From positions 84,086,893 through 84,150,892 of the forward strand of contig CM077594.1 in the NCBI GenBank assembly GCA_039654915.1: 64,000 bases of DNA. The letters run 5' to 3'. This document shows positions 1 to 10,625 of the stretch, piece after piece. The notes under the pieces were generated by a model. That model was not told where the DNA came from. It saw only the letters and a list, made by a program, of their open reading frames with translations, and did not search any database. The position numbers and the translations under genes are program-made. The DNA is from Aquilaria yunnanensis. Its lineage: Eukaryota; Streptophyta; Magnoliopsida; Malvales; Thymelaeaceae. How positions within the stretch are numbered: the stretch's first letter is position 1; each line of letters begins with the position of its first letter.

Positions 1-2539
1 GCCTCTGATGAATACCCCTGCTCCTTGGTGCTCGGCTCCCGAGGCACCATCCACGTACAAGGCCCATTCTGGCTCATTTTCGTCGGGACTTGGGTGGCTG
101 TCCTCGGTAATGGGGACCTCGAGAATGAAATCTGCCAAGGCTTGAGCTTTTATGGCTTTCCGAGGTTCATAAGTGATGTCGTGTTCGCCAAGCTCTATAC
201 ATCATTTGGAGAGCCTTCCCGAATGGTCAACCTTCTTCATGACGTCCCGCAGGGGTAAACTACTTCGGACGATGATGGGGTGAGCTTGAAAATATGGCCG
301 TAGCCTTCTTCCTGCCAGGACCAAGGCATATATAGCTTTCTGCAACAAAGGATATCTGATTTCGGCGCCATGCAGGGACTTGCTCACATAGTAGACTGGC
401 CACTGCTTCGCCCCTTCCTCTTTCACAAGGATGGAGCTTACTGCTTTTTCTGTGACGGCGAGGTACAACACAAATGGTTCTCCTTCGCGGGGCTGTCGCA
501 AAGTGGGCAGGCGAGCCAAGTAGATTTTGAGTTCTTCCCAAGTTTTTTGGCAGTCCTCATTCCAAGGATGATCATTACTCTCGAGGTCGTCCTCCCTTTT
601 TGCTGCCTTAGTGAAGACTTTGAAGAATGCTCGACACCGGTCTCCATATCTGGAAATAAATCTGCTAAGGGAGGTTATTCTTCCAGTAAGTTTCTGCACA
701 TCTTTTATTGTGGCAGGAGTTCGGAATTCCAACAGAGCCTTAATTTTTTCTGGGTTAGCATCAATGCCTCTTTCTGATACCATGTACGCTAGGAACTTTC
801 CCGAAGTTACCCCGAAGGTGCACTTCTCGGGGTTAAGGCGAATTCCGAAGGTCCTGAGCTGGTGAAAAGTCTCCCTTAGGTCTGTGACATGGTCAACAGG
901 CAGCTTGCTTTTGACTATCATGTCATCTATGTAGACTTCCATGTTCCTCCCTATTTGGTCATTAAATACCTTGCTCATCAACCTCTGGTAGGTGGCTCCT
1001 GCGTTTTTGAGCCCGAAGGGCATCCTAGTGTAACAGTACATCCCCCCTTCGGTGATGAAGGCTATTTTTTCTTCGTGTTCGGGGTCCATCTTTATTTGAT
1101 GGTAGCCGCTGAAGGCGTCTAGGAAACTTAGGAGCTCGTATTTGGCAGTTGAATCTACCAGTTGATCTATTGGCGGGAGAGGATATGAATCTTTTGGGCA
1201 AGCATCGTTCAGGTTTCTGAAGTCGATGCACATCCGAAGTTTGTTGCTTCCTTCTTTTGTGGCGATCACCACATTGCTTAGCCATTCGGGGTACTTGACC
1301 TCCCTGATTACATTTGCCTCCAATAAACATTGGACTTCGATTTTGACGAAGTCATTTTTATGGGCTGAAATGCCCCGTTTCTTTTGCCGGACAGGTTTTG
1401 CTTCCGGACTTACTTTGAGGCTATGTTGTACTACGCGCGGATTTACCCCCGGCATGTCTTTCAGCGAGTAGGCGAACAGGTCTTTATTCATTATCAGAAA
1501 GGATACAAGTTTTTTCTTATCTCCTTCGGACAAGTTTTTCCCTATTCGGGTACTTCGTCCTGGGATAAGTTCCACTTCTTCCATTTCTACCTTGCCAGAA
1601 TCTTCTTTCTCGCCATTTTTTGACTTTGAAGCCCCTGCTTCTACAGCTTGTGTGGAATTGTTTGCTGGAGCTTTTCGGGCTTTGACGAACACCTTTCTTA
1701 CTTCGCCCTGATCTATGAAGATTTCTGCGTCTCCTTCCTTGGTGGCGAAAGTGAGTGTCAAATATCTCACGTCAGGGTGAATGTGCAGATTTCCCTGCGT
1801 CTGCCTTCCAAGGATGGCGTTGTATGATGAGGGGACATCCATGACGATGAACCTCGCCATTGTCGAGGCAAACAACTCAGCTGGTCCTTTCACCGAAGTC
1901 CCTCTCATCATTAATGGAAGGTCGATCCATCCGAGGACGGGTAACTCGGACGGTCCTACCCCGAAGGTCGGTGAAGTGACAGGCTTGAGATCGCTGATGG
2001 ATATGCCCAAGCTCGGCAGCAGTTGTGAAAATAGGACATCAGCGTTTGATCCGTCATCAAGTAATACCCTTTTGACATCCCAGTTTCCAATTCTTGCCAT
2101 GATCAGGAGTGGATCGTCGTGAGGAAAGACGACTGTGGAACCATCTTTTCGGGATAGCTTCTTCGCCGGACTTTGATAGTCCATCACAGCTATTTCCCTG
2201 ACCTTCCTTTTTCTTTCCGAGGATGGGAGCCCCGTCGTGATTGTTTGTATAACTCCCGCAGGGGGTGGAGGGCGCCTCTTCGGACTTCGGTTTCTCCGCC
2301 TGTCGGAGTCGTAGTCCTCATCTTCTACCTTTCCTTCCTCCTCTTTCCTCCCCTTCGGGGAAGGCAACCGTAGGTACCACCGAAGTTGGCCTTGTTTTAT
2401 CAGCGATTCAATATACTTCTTCAGCTGGAAGCAATCCTCAGTGTCGTGGCCATGATCGCGATGAAATTGGCAGAACTTCTTCACGTTTTTTCTATTTTCA
2501 GTGGTCATGGCCCTTGGCCTCTGAACTTGTGTTCCCTGC

Positions 2540-3263
2540 TGATAGCCGAATGCTATAGCCTCTATCTAACCCGAACCCGGAGAAACAAGAAGCTTTTAGC
2601 CCCCCGAGGTACAAAAAGAAATCGCCTTCGGAAACGGAGAATCAGCTATTGCAAGCCGAAGGAGATCTCCCCGAAGGCGGAACCTGAAACAGGGAACTCT
2701 CCCGAACCGCAGGCATATTTCCCGAAGGGCATCGTCCGTACCAAAGGACGACCTCGGCCATGGACTTCGGGAGTACGACATGAGCATTTAATGAGCATTT
2801 AAGGAGCCTCTGACAAGGAACCCACACACCGCCTGAAACGGCGACTTGACACACTGACGTCGTCCAAGTCCCATCTCAGCCACAAAACCAGGAACCTGAA
2901 GACGGCTACCTGTCCCCTACGCCCTGAAAGGATCCAACCGAACACGTGTCAGGATCTGAACGGGCCAGGCATTTCTATAAATACTGGGAAAAGGGACTTG
3001 GCAAGGGATGGATCCATCCCCTCTCCCTGGGCAGCCCTCACCCATAGGCACTTTTCTAGCGTGCCTACTTTATTCATTATCAGAATACTGACTTGGGCGT
3101 CGGAGGCTCCTCCCCGGAACACCATCCCGGGGACCTCCTAACCCTTTTTTCTGAGCTTTTCAGGTATTTCCCACCTGGGGAATATCTCAGCAAGACGTTC
3201 TTCCTCCCCGGAAGCTCCCTCAGAATTCACCATGTCACTGGACAAAGATGCCGGAGGGCATCA
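2540..3263 (+). mobile_element. Solo LTR of the same Tat family, inserted in gag of element A (TSD CCTGC)
   Basis: 724 bp from TGATAGCCGA to GGAGGGCATCA, flanked by perfect 5-bp copies of CCTGC at 2535-2539 and 3264-3268. It has the family G-box CACGTG (2943-2948), TATA box TATAAATA (2976-2983) and a stem-loop CCCCGG...CCGGGG near 3113-3135. It resembles the LTR at 41876-42737 most closely. No internal region or second LTR is present, so it is the footprint left by LTR-LTR recombination of a former full element. Orientation is opposite to element A. Confidence 0.95.
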
Positions 3264-4554
3264 CCTGCCTCTCCAGAGTCATGAGGATGTTGGTCCTCGT
3301 GGTGTTCAACGCTGTAAAGTTCGGGGGTTTCCTTCCTCGCATTCTCTGAGGCCGAGGTGGCTGGTCGGTCGGATAGCGTGCCTGCTGGCTGGACCCCTCG
3401 CCACGGGTGTGCTCGGGCCTGGGTCCGCCCATTCTTAGTTCTTCGGCCGTCATGTGCTGTTCGGCCCGTCGGTAGAATTCGCCCAGTGTGTTTGGAGGGT
3501 CCTTGGAGAATTCATAGAAGAGTTGGGAATCCCTCCGAAGGCCCCTTGTCATGGCGAGGATGCGTATTTCGGGCCGAAAGTCTGGAACACTTAAAGCCTC
3601 TCTGTTGAACCTCTCGACATAATCGCGTATAGTTTCTCCGCTTCTTTGAGCTATGTCAAACATTTGAACGGGCATCTTCGCCGTCGGGCGACTCCCGATG
3701 AACTGTTGGGTGAAGGCTGTTGATAACTCCTGGAACTTTCTGATGATTCCTGGAGCCAAGGAGTTGTACCACGCGGTTACTGGCCCAGAGAGGGTGACCT
3801 CGAAGAACTTGCACAAGGTGGCGTCGTCCACACCGTGCATCATCATGCTGCATCTGTACTTTGTCAGGTGGGCCTGTGGGTCGGTCCGACCATCGTACGT
3901 CTCTAGCCGAGGTACCCTGAAGTCACCTGGCATAGCTGCCTCGACCACAGCTCGGGTGAAGGGAGACTGATCCCCACAAAAAGACTCAGACAGTCTGGCC
4001 CAAACTGGCTTGCGAGCCACCTGCCTCTCGACTCTGTCCAGCCTTGCCAATATTTTCTCCATGAGGGCAGTGGCGCTAGGTTCTTCCTCAGGTGGAGGAG
4101 ATTGACGGCACCTCTTCGGAGAGGGTGACCTCGTCTCAGGCAAAGGGCTCATTCGGCGTGGAATTTTGGGTTGGTTGGGCCCCGTTTGCCCTGGAAGGCG
4201 TGCCCCGAGGGACATATTTTCTGTTGAAGACTCCTCACGTGGGTCTTCACTCCCCGACCTGCGGCGGACTGCTTTGGGGCTCTTTTCCCGAGGGCGTACC
4301 GGTGAAGGAGACCTTTGGGTTTGAGCTTGTTATGGCCATCTTCTGTCTATCTGTTGTGTCATCTCAGCCATAACAGAGCGTTGGAAGTCACGGAGGAAGC
4401 TCATGGTTATGACCAGAGGACGTTCTTCCTCGGGCGTGGAAGTCCCTGGAAGAGTTTGCTCAGCAGCCGGTTGGACTTTAGGCGCGGACGGGGACTTCGG
4501 GAGTCCTTTGTCCTTAGAACGCCGAGTCTCAACGACGGCAACCTGAGGGTGGTT

Positions 4555-4572
4555 TCCCACAGACGGCGCCAA
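4555..4572 (-). other. Primer-binding site of element A
   Basis: On the minus strand TGGCGCCGTCTGTGGGAA starts two bases after the LTR end (4574). The first nine bases, TGGCGCCGT, match the complement of the 3' end of plant tRNA-Asp; the remainder matches less well. The same site occurs in B, C, D and E, where E has one change. Confidence 0.85.
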
Positions 4573-4573
4573 A

Positions 4574-5433
4574 TGATGCCCTCTGGCATCTCTGTCCAGT
4601 GACATGATGAGTTCCGAGGGAGCTTCCGAGGGGGAAGGACGTCCTGCTGAGATATTCCCCAGGTGGAAAAATGCCTGAAAGGCTCAGAAAAAAGGGTTAG
4701 GGGGTCCCCGGGATGGTTTTCCGAGGAGGAGCCTCTGACGCCCAAGTCAGTGCTCTGATAATGAATAAAGTAGGCACACTAGAAAGGTGCGAGAGCTAGC
4801 CTGCATATATTTTCAGCTATGGTCGAGGGCTGATCACGGAGAGGGGATGGATCCGATCCCTTACCAAGTCCTTTTTCCCAGTATTTATAGAAATGCCTGG
4901 CCCGTTCAGATCCTGACACGTGTTCGGTCGGATCCTCTCTGTGCTTTCTGGGCTTAGGGAACAGGTAGCCATCTGTAGGCTCCTGGTTTTGTGGCTGAGA
5001 TAGGACTTGGACGGCGTCAGTGCGTCAAGTAGCCGTTTCAGGCGGCGTGTGGGTTTCCTGTCAGAGGCTCCTTAAATGCTCATTAAATGCTCATGTCGTA
5101 CTCCTGAGGCCCTTTGGGCAAGGTCGCCCCCTTGGTACGGACGCCCTTCCTCGGGAATCATGTTGGTGGCTCGGGGAGTTATGCCTTCGGGGGAATCTCT
5201 CCTGCTTTCAGTAGCTGACTCTTTGCTCCCGAAGACGATATGTTCGGTTTCCCGAGGTAGCCAACAACACATTTAAATAATTCTGGCGTTTTAGTCAAAG
5301 TGCTTACTTTGTCGTGCTCGACTCCACTTCTGCCGAGGTCGTTAGCAATGCTTATTTTCGAGCTACATCAGGCTCCCCAGATGGCCCTTCGGGGAAGCGC
5401 GTATTGGAAGAGGCGAAAGGCTTTCGGCTATCA
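4574..5433 (-). repeat. 5' LTR of element A
   Basis: 860 bp, bounded by TGATGCC next to the PBS at 4574 and by GGCTATCA at 5433 (so TGATAGCC...GGCATCA in element orientation). On the minus strand it has TATAAATA (4882-4889) about 27 bp downstream of a G-box CACGTG (4917-4922). An imperfect stem-loop lies at about 4705-4727. A gag start codon (4603-4605) lies inside the LTR, 32 nt from its end. Confidence 0.93.
4882..4922 (-). promoter_or_regulatory. LTR promoter of element A: G-box plus TATA box
   Basis: CACGTG at 4917-4922 and TATAAATA at 4882-4889, read on the minus strand, drive transcription toward gag. The two boxes and the sequence between them recur in every LTR of the family in this window. 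G-boxes are known bZIP/bHLH binding sites in plants; the regulation here is inferred. Confidence 0.7.
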
Positions 5434-5989
5434 ATGTGCATGTGTCGTGGAATGTGTCCTAGAGGCTTAGAGGTAGGCCTACTAAGACATGCATGTATGT
5501 TCATTTGGACTTGACTTTGTGCATAACACTTTTGGAAATGTAAATGTTGTTTTGCGAAATTTGGCCTACAATAAATGTGGCTTGGTTGTGTGTGCGCACT
5601 ACATTGTGCCCTGGTGCATGTCTAGGAGGCCTGTAGGTAGGCCTACTAGGACACATGTGCATGTGCATTATCTACCTAGCTTGTAACATGTGTCATGCAT
5701 TTTTGGCTATGCATTTAAGGTTTTTTCCATTTTTGCCTTCAACTTCTATCTAAAACTAGTTTAACTTGAATTTTTGGCACAAAATAAACTCCATTAAGGC
5801 ACTTAAATAATTTTTGTTGTTTTTGGTCCAAAACCGAGAAACTGAGACTAGTATCTTGGAGTTGTGTCTTAAACCACCCACTGGGCCTAAAATGGCTCCT
5901 AAGTCTAATAACCTCTCAAAGGACATAAGAATGCATTGGGTGTGTGTGGTTTAAGGCATGATAAAAGTTCGTTGCAACATTAAGGTCTC
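5434..5989. other. Unassigned DNA between elements A and B, with an imperfect direct repeat
   Basis: No reading frame with family character was seen. A unit around GAGGTAGGCCTACTAAGACA (5469-5488) recurs as GTAGGTAGGCCTACTAGGACA near 5633-5652, about 165 bp later, each followed by a CATG-rich stretch. The last five bases GTCTC (5985-5989) are the left target duplication of B. Before B inserted, this DNA was continuous with 18156 onward. It may be host DNA or part of an old LTR of element G; I cannot decide. Confidence 0.5.
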
Positions 5990-6868
5990 TGATGGCCAGG
6001 GGCCTCATCGTTTATAGTCATGGTGATTGGTGGAGAGACTTCTGGGAGGAAGAACGTCTGGTGGAATGGACAGCCTGAAGAAGAGTGCCTGAAAGCTCAG
6101 AAACAAAGGGTTAGGAGGCCCCCGGAGTGTTTTTCCGGGGGGGGAGCCTCCGACGCCCAAGTCAGTGGTGGCTGAGAAAAGGCAGAGGAAATAGAACAAA
6201 GGGCTGAAGGGTCTCGCCTGATAGCTTTCTCAGAGTGTGGGAGCCGTGTTTGGCCAACCTACCAGCCTCCTGCCCAGTATTAATTCCTGGTATTTATAGG
6301 AGCGCCTAGCCCGTTCAGATCACGACACGTGTTCGGTCGGATGTTCCCTGAGTTTCTGGGCGTAGGAGACAGATAACTGGTAGCATGTTGTCCTGAGCCA
6401 CGTGCTGAGATGGGCCATGATGTGATTCTGATGGCGTCCGTATGTCAGAGCGCCTATTCAGGCGACTTTATGAAGTCTGTGAAAGGACGTGTCAGAGGCT
6501 TCCTTAAATGCTTCCATAAATGTTCCTGCCGTACTCCCGAGGTCCCTGGGTGAGGTCGTCCTCTAGTTCGGACAGGGCCTCTTCGGGAAACAAGCCCTCA
6601 GTTCAGGGGTTCCCAGTTTCAGGGAGTTCCGCCTTCGAGGATATCATGTTCGGCTCGCTATGTCTGATGCCGCTTTTCTGAAGGCGATGTGTTCACAACC
6701 TTGGGGGGCGAGTAGTGTCCTCGGGGCTTCTTGGCGTGCCGGGCTCGGGGCTCTTCGGCTATCTCCCGAGGTGCCTGATTGCACCTTTTCTCAGGTAGCG
6801 CCAGCTTCTTCTGGCCATCATTGTGGCAGGGAGTTCGGCCAGATAGAGGCGATAGTGTTTGGCTATCA
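5990..6868 (-). repeat. 3' LTR of element B
   Basis: 879 bp, TGATGGCC at 5990 to GGCTATCA at 6868. TATAAATA (6291-6298, minus) and G-box CACGTG (6326-6331) are present. An 8-bp perfect stem CCCCCGGA / TCCGGGGG lies at 6119-6141. The tip at 6868 folds back on itself (GATAGtgtttGGCTATC, imperfect). Confidence 0.96.
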
Positions 6869-6884
6869 CATGCCCCCCTTTGGA
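6869..6884 (-). other. Polypurine tract of element B
   Basis: Read on the minus strand, AAAGGGGGGCATG lies directly before the TGATAGCC start of the 3' LTR. This is the expected place and composition for the plus-strand primer of reverse transcription. Equivalent tracts precede the 3' LTRs of C, D, E and F. Confidence 0.8.
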
Positions 6885-7407
6885 AAGCCGAAGTGAAGAT
6901 TTCGGTTTTGCATCTCTTTCCGAGGTTTGTGTATGGGAGTTTCTTTGGAAGCTTAACCTGTTCCGAGGATGCGCCTTTTGCCCGAAGATCACGGGCTCTT
7001 CGGCCTTGGCCTGTTCTTTGGTGTCTTCGAGGTGGAGCCTGTGCCGAAGATACACCTCTTGCCCGAAGGTCATGGGCTGTTCGGCCATAGCCTGTTTCTT
7101 GGCGTCCTCGAGGTGGCCTGCTCTTTGTTTCTGCAGGTCTGTTTGGCCAAGCGTGTCAGTCTGAGCGGCGCGTCCCAGTTTCATCCCAGTTTTCCAGGGA
7201 TGTCAGAAGACGTGTCCCAGCTTTCTAGGGACGTTTGGAGGACGTGTCCCCTATTTGCGCGCAGAGGTTGACACGTGGTGCTTTGCCATTGGAGGAGAGT
7301 GGCGTCGGTTACAGAGGGCGTGCCTTTTCAGGTGCAGAGAGCAGTTACGGCGACGGTTCACCTCCAAAGGGTACTTATGACGATTTTTCGGTTACCCATC
7401 TCTGGCT

Positions 7408-7415
7408 TATAAATA
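7408..7415 (+). promoter_or_regulatory. TATA box of the antisense gene, element B
   Basis: TATAAATA followed by GCCCACTCTGCC, 268 bp upstream of the start codon at 7676, on the strand opposite to gag-pol. Element C has the same motif at the equivalent place, and E and F have degenerate TATA-like versions. The region 6885-7407 upstream contains no other coding signal that I can support and probably holds the rest of this promoter. Confidence 0.65.
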
Positions 7416-7675
7416 GCCCACTCTGCCATAAGTTCCTTTTGCTTTCTCTTCTGCTCTCCTCTCTGCTTTGCCCCTGTTCTTGCACTTTCTTACTTTCTGT
7501 GGCGGAGCTACCTTAATCAGAGCTTTTTTCCAGCCAACTTTCACAACGGCGTCCTCAGATTTTGGCAAATCTTTCGGTGGGTTTTTGTTTTTCAGAGCGC
7601 TTTGATCCCTGTGTTCTTTTGAGTTTTTCTTTGGAAACTGTTTTCTTCCATTTTCAAACTCGTTTTCTGTTGAAA

Positions 7676-10068
7676 ATGCCCCTTCCTGAGAGCTGGCAGC
7701 CTCTTTTAGCCCATCCTTGTTGTACCACCCCTGAAAAGTTAGAGAGGTGGAAGAAAAAATTCTTTCTTCCCTCTTACGCCATTACTAGGCTGCCTCGTTC
7801 TAGCCATTATCCTTTTTCAAACCGCAGTAAGGAGGTTACCATTTTCCGAGCTCAGCTGAAGGCCGGTCTTCGGTATCCTCCCCCGAAGATGGTGTGCGAG
7901 TTCTGCAAATTTCATGGCATTGCTGTGAACCAGCTTCCCCCGAACTCGTTCTGCTATTTTAACACCTACCTCTGCATGTGTGGCGTCTTCGGGATAGAAC
8001 CCAATTTCAGAATTTTTATGCAGTATTACAAGCTCTCTGTGGTCCCGAAGGGTGGCTTCTATTTCATGCTACCTCGGGGATCCGGGGGCAAGAAATTCAT
8101 GTTCACCTTCGCCACTAAAGATAGCTGGCGGGGGTGGCAACAGAAGTTTTTCTTCATGAAGATGGACGAGGCCTGGTCGTACGTTCTGACCAAATGGGCT
8201 CAGGGAACACTGGATGTGGACGTTGCTGATCCGAGGATGCTACTGACCCCAGAGTTAGCTTCCTTGTTCGCGGATTTCGACGCCCGCATTCGGGCTGTCT
8301 CTGACTGGGATCCCGAGGTCGTTCCGCTCGCCCTTTACCCTTTTCCAATCAACTGGAGGTTGATGACCGAAGAGGTCCTTCGGGAGCTAAAGGTGGTAAA
8401 GGAGCACGAGACTGACCTCGGGGTGCCAGCTCCTGCCATCGCCGGGAAGGATTCCTGGTTGGTCAAGCTTCTTAAGGAGGAAATTTCTTTCGAAACGCTT
8501 GCCGAAAGTGAGTTATCTTCTACTCCTTTACTGTTCTTTCCTTGGACTCACGCTGATGTTTCTCTCCTTTTTCAGAGATGGGCGACGCGACTGCCGCCTA
8601 TTACAAGTCCCTTTTCACCGGCCAAGTGGAGGAGGGCGACCAGACGAACAAGGTGTCTTCCCGAAGGCGGAAGTCTACTGGCACGGGGCCTTCGAGGAAA
8701 CGGGCAAGGAGAGCTGTTCTAGAAGAAATCCCCGAGGAGACCGCCGAGGAGCCTGGGACAGCCGAAGTTCCGGCGTCTGAGGCTGCTGCTTCCGAGGTCC
8801 CTTCAACCGACGTTCCCCCTCAGAGTCCTACCGCGTCACAGGCCCTCCGTGCTGTAGTGGTAGAAGTACCTTCTGCCGAGGAGCGGCGCAAGCGGAAGGG
8901 TAAGGGCATTTCCATCGAGGACTCCGAGGACGATGTTGTCGAGGTTCCGCCAGGTTTGTTTCCAGACAAAGTGTACTTCCTTTGTTTTTTCTGGATTGGC
9001 TTCTTTGTCTTTAATCTCCTTCTCATTCTTATCACGCAGGGGGGTTGACTACCCCAGGCTGGGTGGCCGATCATGCTCGGAAACGAGCTCTACGGGATGC
9101 CAAAATCCCGCAAGGGAAGATACCCAAGGAGCCTTTTTGGACGTTCACGGAGGACATGAATATGTACTCCGAGGACGTTCCTCAAATGGCCAAGGAAATT
9201 TCGAAGGGGGTGCTCACCGAGGCCTCCTTCAGGGCTATAGCGGCGGCCCACCCGGGGGATAATACCCTCGCCGCAAAGATTACCGAGCATGCTGCTCAGG
9301 TATATCCTTCACAGCTCTTTCCCTTCAATTCTTTCCTAAGTTTCTGGTTCTTACTGACCTTGCATTTATTTTTTGCAGCTGATGGGGTACACCGCCTTTC
9401 TCCGAGTTCAGGTGGCCAGGGAGGCTGCTTTTCGAACTTCGGCCACTCGAACAATGAATGAGACAAGGACCGCACTGGCAGAGTCGGTCGCCAAGAACCA
9501 TCAGCTGAAAGAGGCTGCTGAGAAAGAAATAGCTGCCCTTCGGGAGGAGTTCCGGAAGGAAAAAGAAGAACTTCAAAAGGACTCTTCCAGGAAGATCGCT
9601 GACCTCGGTAACCAAATAAAGGGGATGCTCGCCGCCAACGAGGATCTTCTTCAGCACAAGGCTGGTTCTGACGGCCGTATAGTGTCGTTGACGTGTGAGA
9701 ATAACGCTCTCCGAGCCGAGGTCAAATCATTGAAGAACGAGCCGAAGGGGGAGGAGCAGATAAAGGCACTGGAGGAGGAGGTCGAGGATCTGAATGACGA
9801 GCTTGACGACCTCGAGCTTGAGAAGAACAAGTCTGATCAGATGAGCAAGGTCGCGTTCCAGGACGGCTTCTTCCTTGCTCGGCACCAGGTTCTCCAGAGG
9901 TTCCCAGATCTGGACCTCTCTTTTCTAGAGGGTCTAAACATTCCTGGGGGACCTCGGTGGAAATGGTCCAAGGTCGAACATCTGAAACTTCCTCCTTCAA
10001 TTCCAGCGCCGAAGGTGATGGAAAAGGGCGGGCAGACGAGTGGCTCTCGGGACGCCGCGAACCCTTAG
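7676..10068 (+). CDS. Antisense accessory gene (aORF) of element B, four exons, intact, 719 aa
   Basis: Exons 7676-8507, 8576-8953, 9040-9299 and 9379-10068; the introns of 68, 86 and 79 nt all have GT-AG ends, and the joined frame is open (2160 nt). Start: ATGCCCCTTCCTGAGAGCTGG, where PESW is shared by all copies. Residues about 1-277 form the conserved domain (HPCCTTPEKLERW, FHGIAVNQLPPNS, YYKLSVVPKGGFYFMLPRGS). It resembles the plant family catalogued as 'putative gypsy type transposon'; that match is from memory. Exon 2 has a basic stretch (SRRRK...RKRARR), possibly an NLS, then an acidic Pro/Glu-rich linker. Exons 3-4 carry WVADHARKRALRD, a Lys/Glu coiled coil (about 500-640) and RFPDLDLSFLEGLNI. 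Antisense ORFs at this place are known in Tat/Retand elements; their function is unknown. Splicing is inferred from conserved ends and phases in four copies. Confidence 0.85.
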
Positions 10069-10199
10069 CCAATTTTTAGGGCGCTTTTTCCTTTCCTTCT
10101 ATTTTGTAATCCTTCTTCGGGCAGTTCTTTATTTTAAAGCAGCTTTGCTCTTAATGAGGATTTTTTTGGCTAAGTCTTTTCTTGCGAATTTCTTCATTT

Positions 10200-10625
10200 C
10201 CATTGTCCCGAACACGTTCGCTCAAGAGACTTCGGAAAACCTGCGATTAAAGAAACTTTTTTACCTTCCTTTGCCCCGAGTGCGCTTGCTCGTAAAACTT
10301 TCTGGAAGACCTGAAAAAATTTGACTAAGTCTTTTTGCAGGCTTTTGCATTTCTGTTTCGATCATGATTGCTCAAGGGACTTCGGAAACCTTCAGTCAAA
10401 TTTTTTCTTTTTCCAGTTGTCCCGAGCATGTTTGCTCAAGGGACTTCGGAAAACCTTTCGCGAGATTTTTCACTTCCCATTTTCCCGAGCATGTTCGCTC
10501 AAGGAAGTTCGGGAAATTATCTCTGCGCTGGCTATGGCGAGTACTTCTGCGAGATTTTTGTTTTCCATCTTTCCCGAGCGTGATGGCTCAAGGGACTTTC
10601 GGAAAGTCATATCTACACTTTATCA
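10200..10625. repeat. Short tandem repeats between antisense gene and pol, element B
   Basis: About six diverged units, spaced roughly 65-90 bp, each with a core like CCCGAGCATGTTCGCTCAAG followed by GGACTTCGGAAA. Cores start near 10208, 10275, 10355, 10421, 10484 and 10572. The core contains GAGC...GCTC, able to form a small hairpin. The block lies between the convergent 3' ends of the antisense gene (10068) and gag-pol (10719). Confidence 0.8.

Larger units (their letters stand above)
1..4605 (-). pseudogene. gag-pol polyprotein of element A, split and with stops
   Basis: Retrotransposon polyprotein for capsid, protease, reverse transcriptase, RNase H and integrase. Translation would start at 4605 (MSLDRDARGHH), inside the LTR. 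A stop near 4330 (CAA to TAA by comparison with sibling copies) ends the first 91 residues. Gag resumes at 4215-3264 (LARLDRVERQ, capsid-like AWYNSL), is cut by the solo LTR at 3263-2540, and continues at 2539 with the knuckle CQFHRDHGHDTEDC. Protease DDGSNADVLF and RT with LSFLDAFSGYHQI and VYIDDM follow in one open frame down to 202. A TGA at 199-201 replaces the Trp codon of SKWCIEL. The frame then continues as RNase H to the window edge. Removing the solo LTR and one copy of its target duplication restores the gag frame. Family assignment is firm; the gene is not functional as read. Confidence 0.9.
1..5433 (-). mobile_element. Element A: Ty3/gypsy Tat-type LTR retrotransposon, partial (enters from left edge)
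   Basis: Read on the minus strand, this is an 860-bp 5' LTR (4574-5433), a PBS, gag and then pol, running off the left end inside RNase H. The rest of RNase H, integrase, antisense gene and 3' LTR would lie to the left of the window, so no target duplication can be checked. Five bases after the LTR are ATGTG. The gag part is interrupted by a plus-strand solo LTR at 2540-3263. The protein is the same family as B, C, E and F. Confidence 0.93.

Noticed and set aside
3235..3438. Open frames on the plus strand opposite gag and pol in all elements
   Set aside because: They mirror the coding strand, are broken differently in each copy and show no motif or conservation of their own.
7562..10068. The plus-strand gene as a captured host gene
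   Set aside because: It is present at the same place in B, C, E and F with LTRs of one family, so it is a regular part of the element rather than a one-off capture.
10200..10625. Regularly spaced short repeats that could suggest a CRISPR array
   Set aside because: The units are diverged, unevenly spaced and recur at the same place in element C; the setting is a plant retrotransposon.
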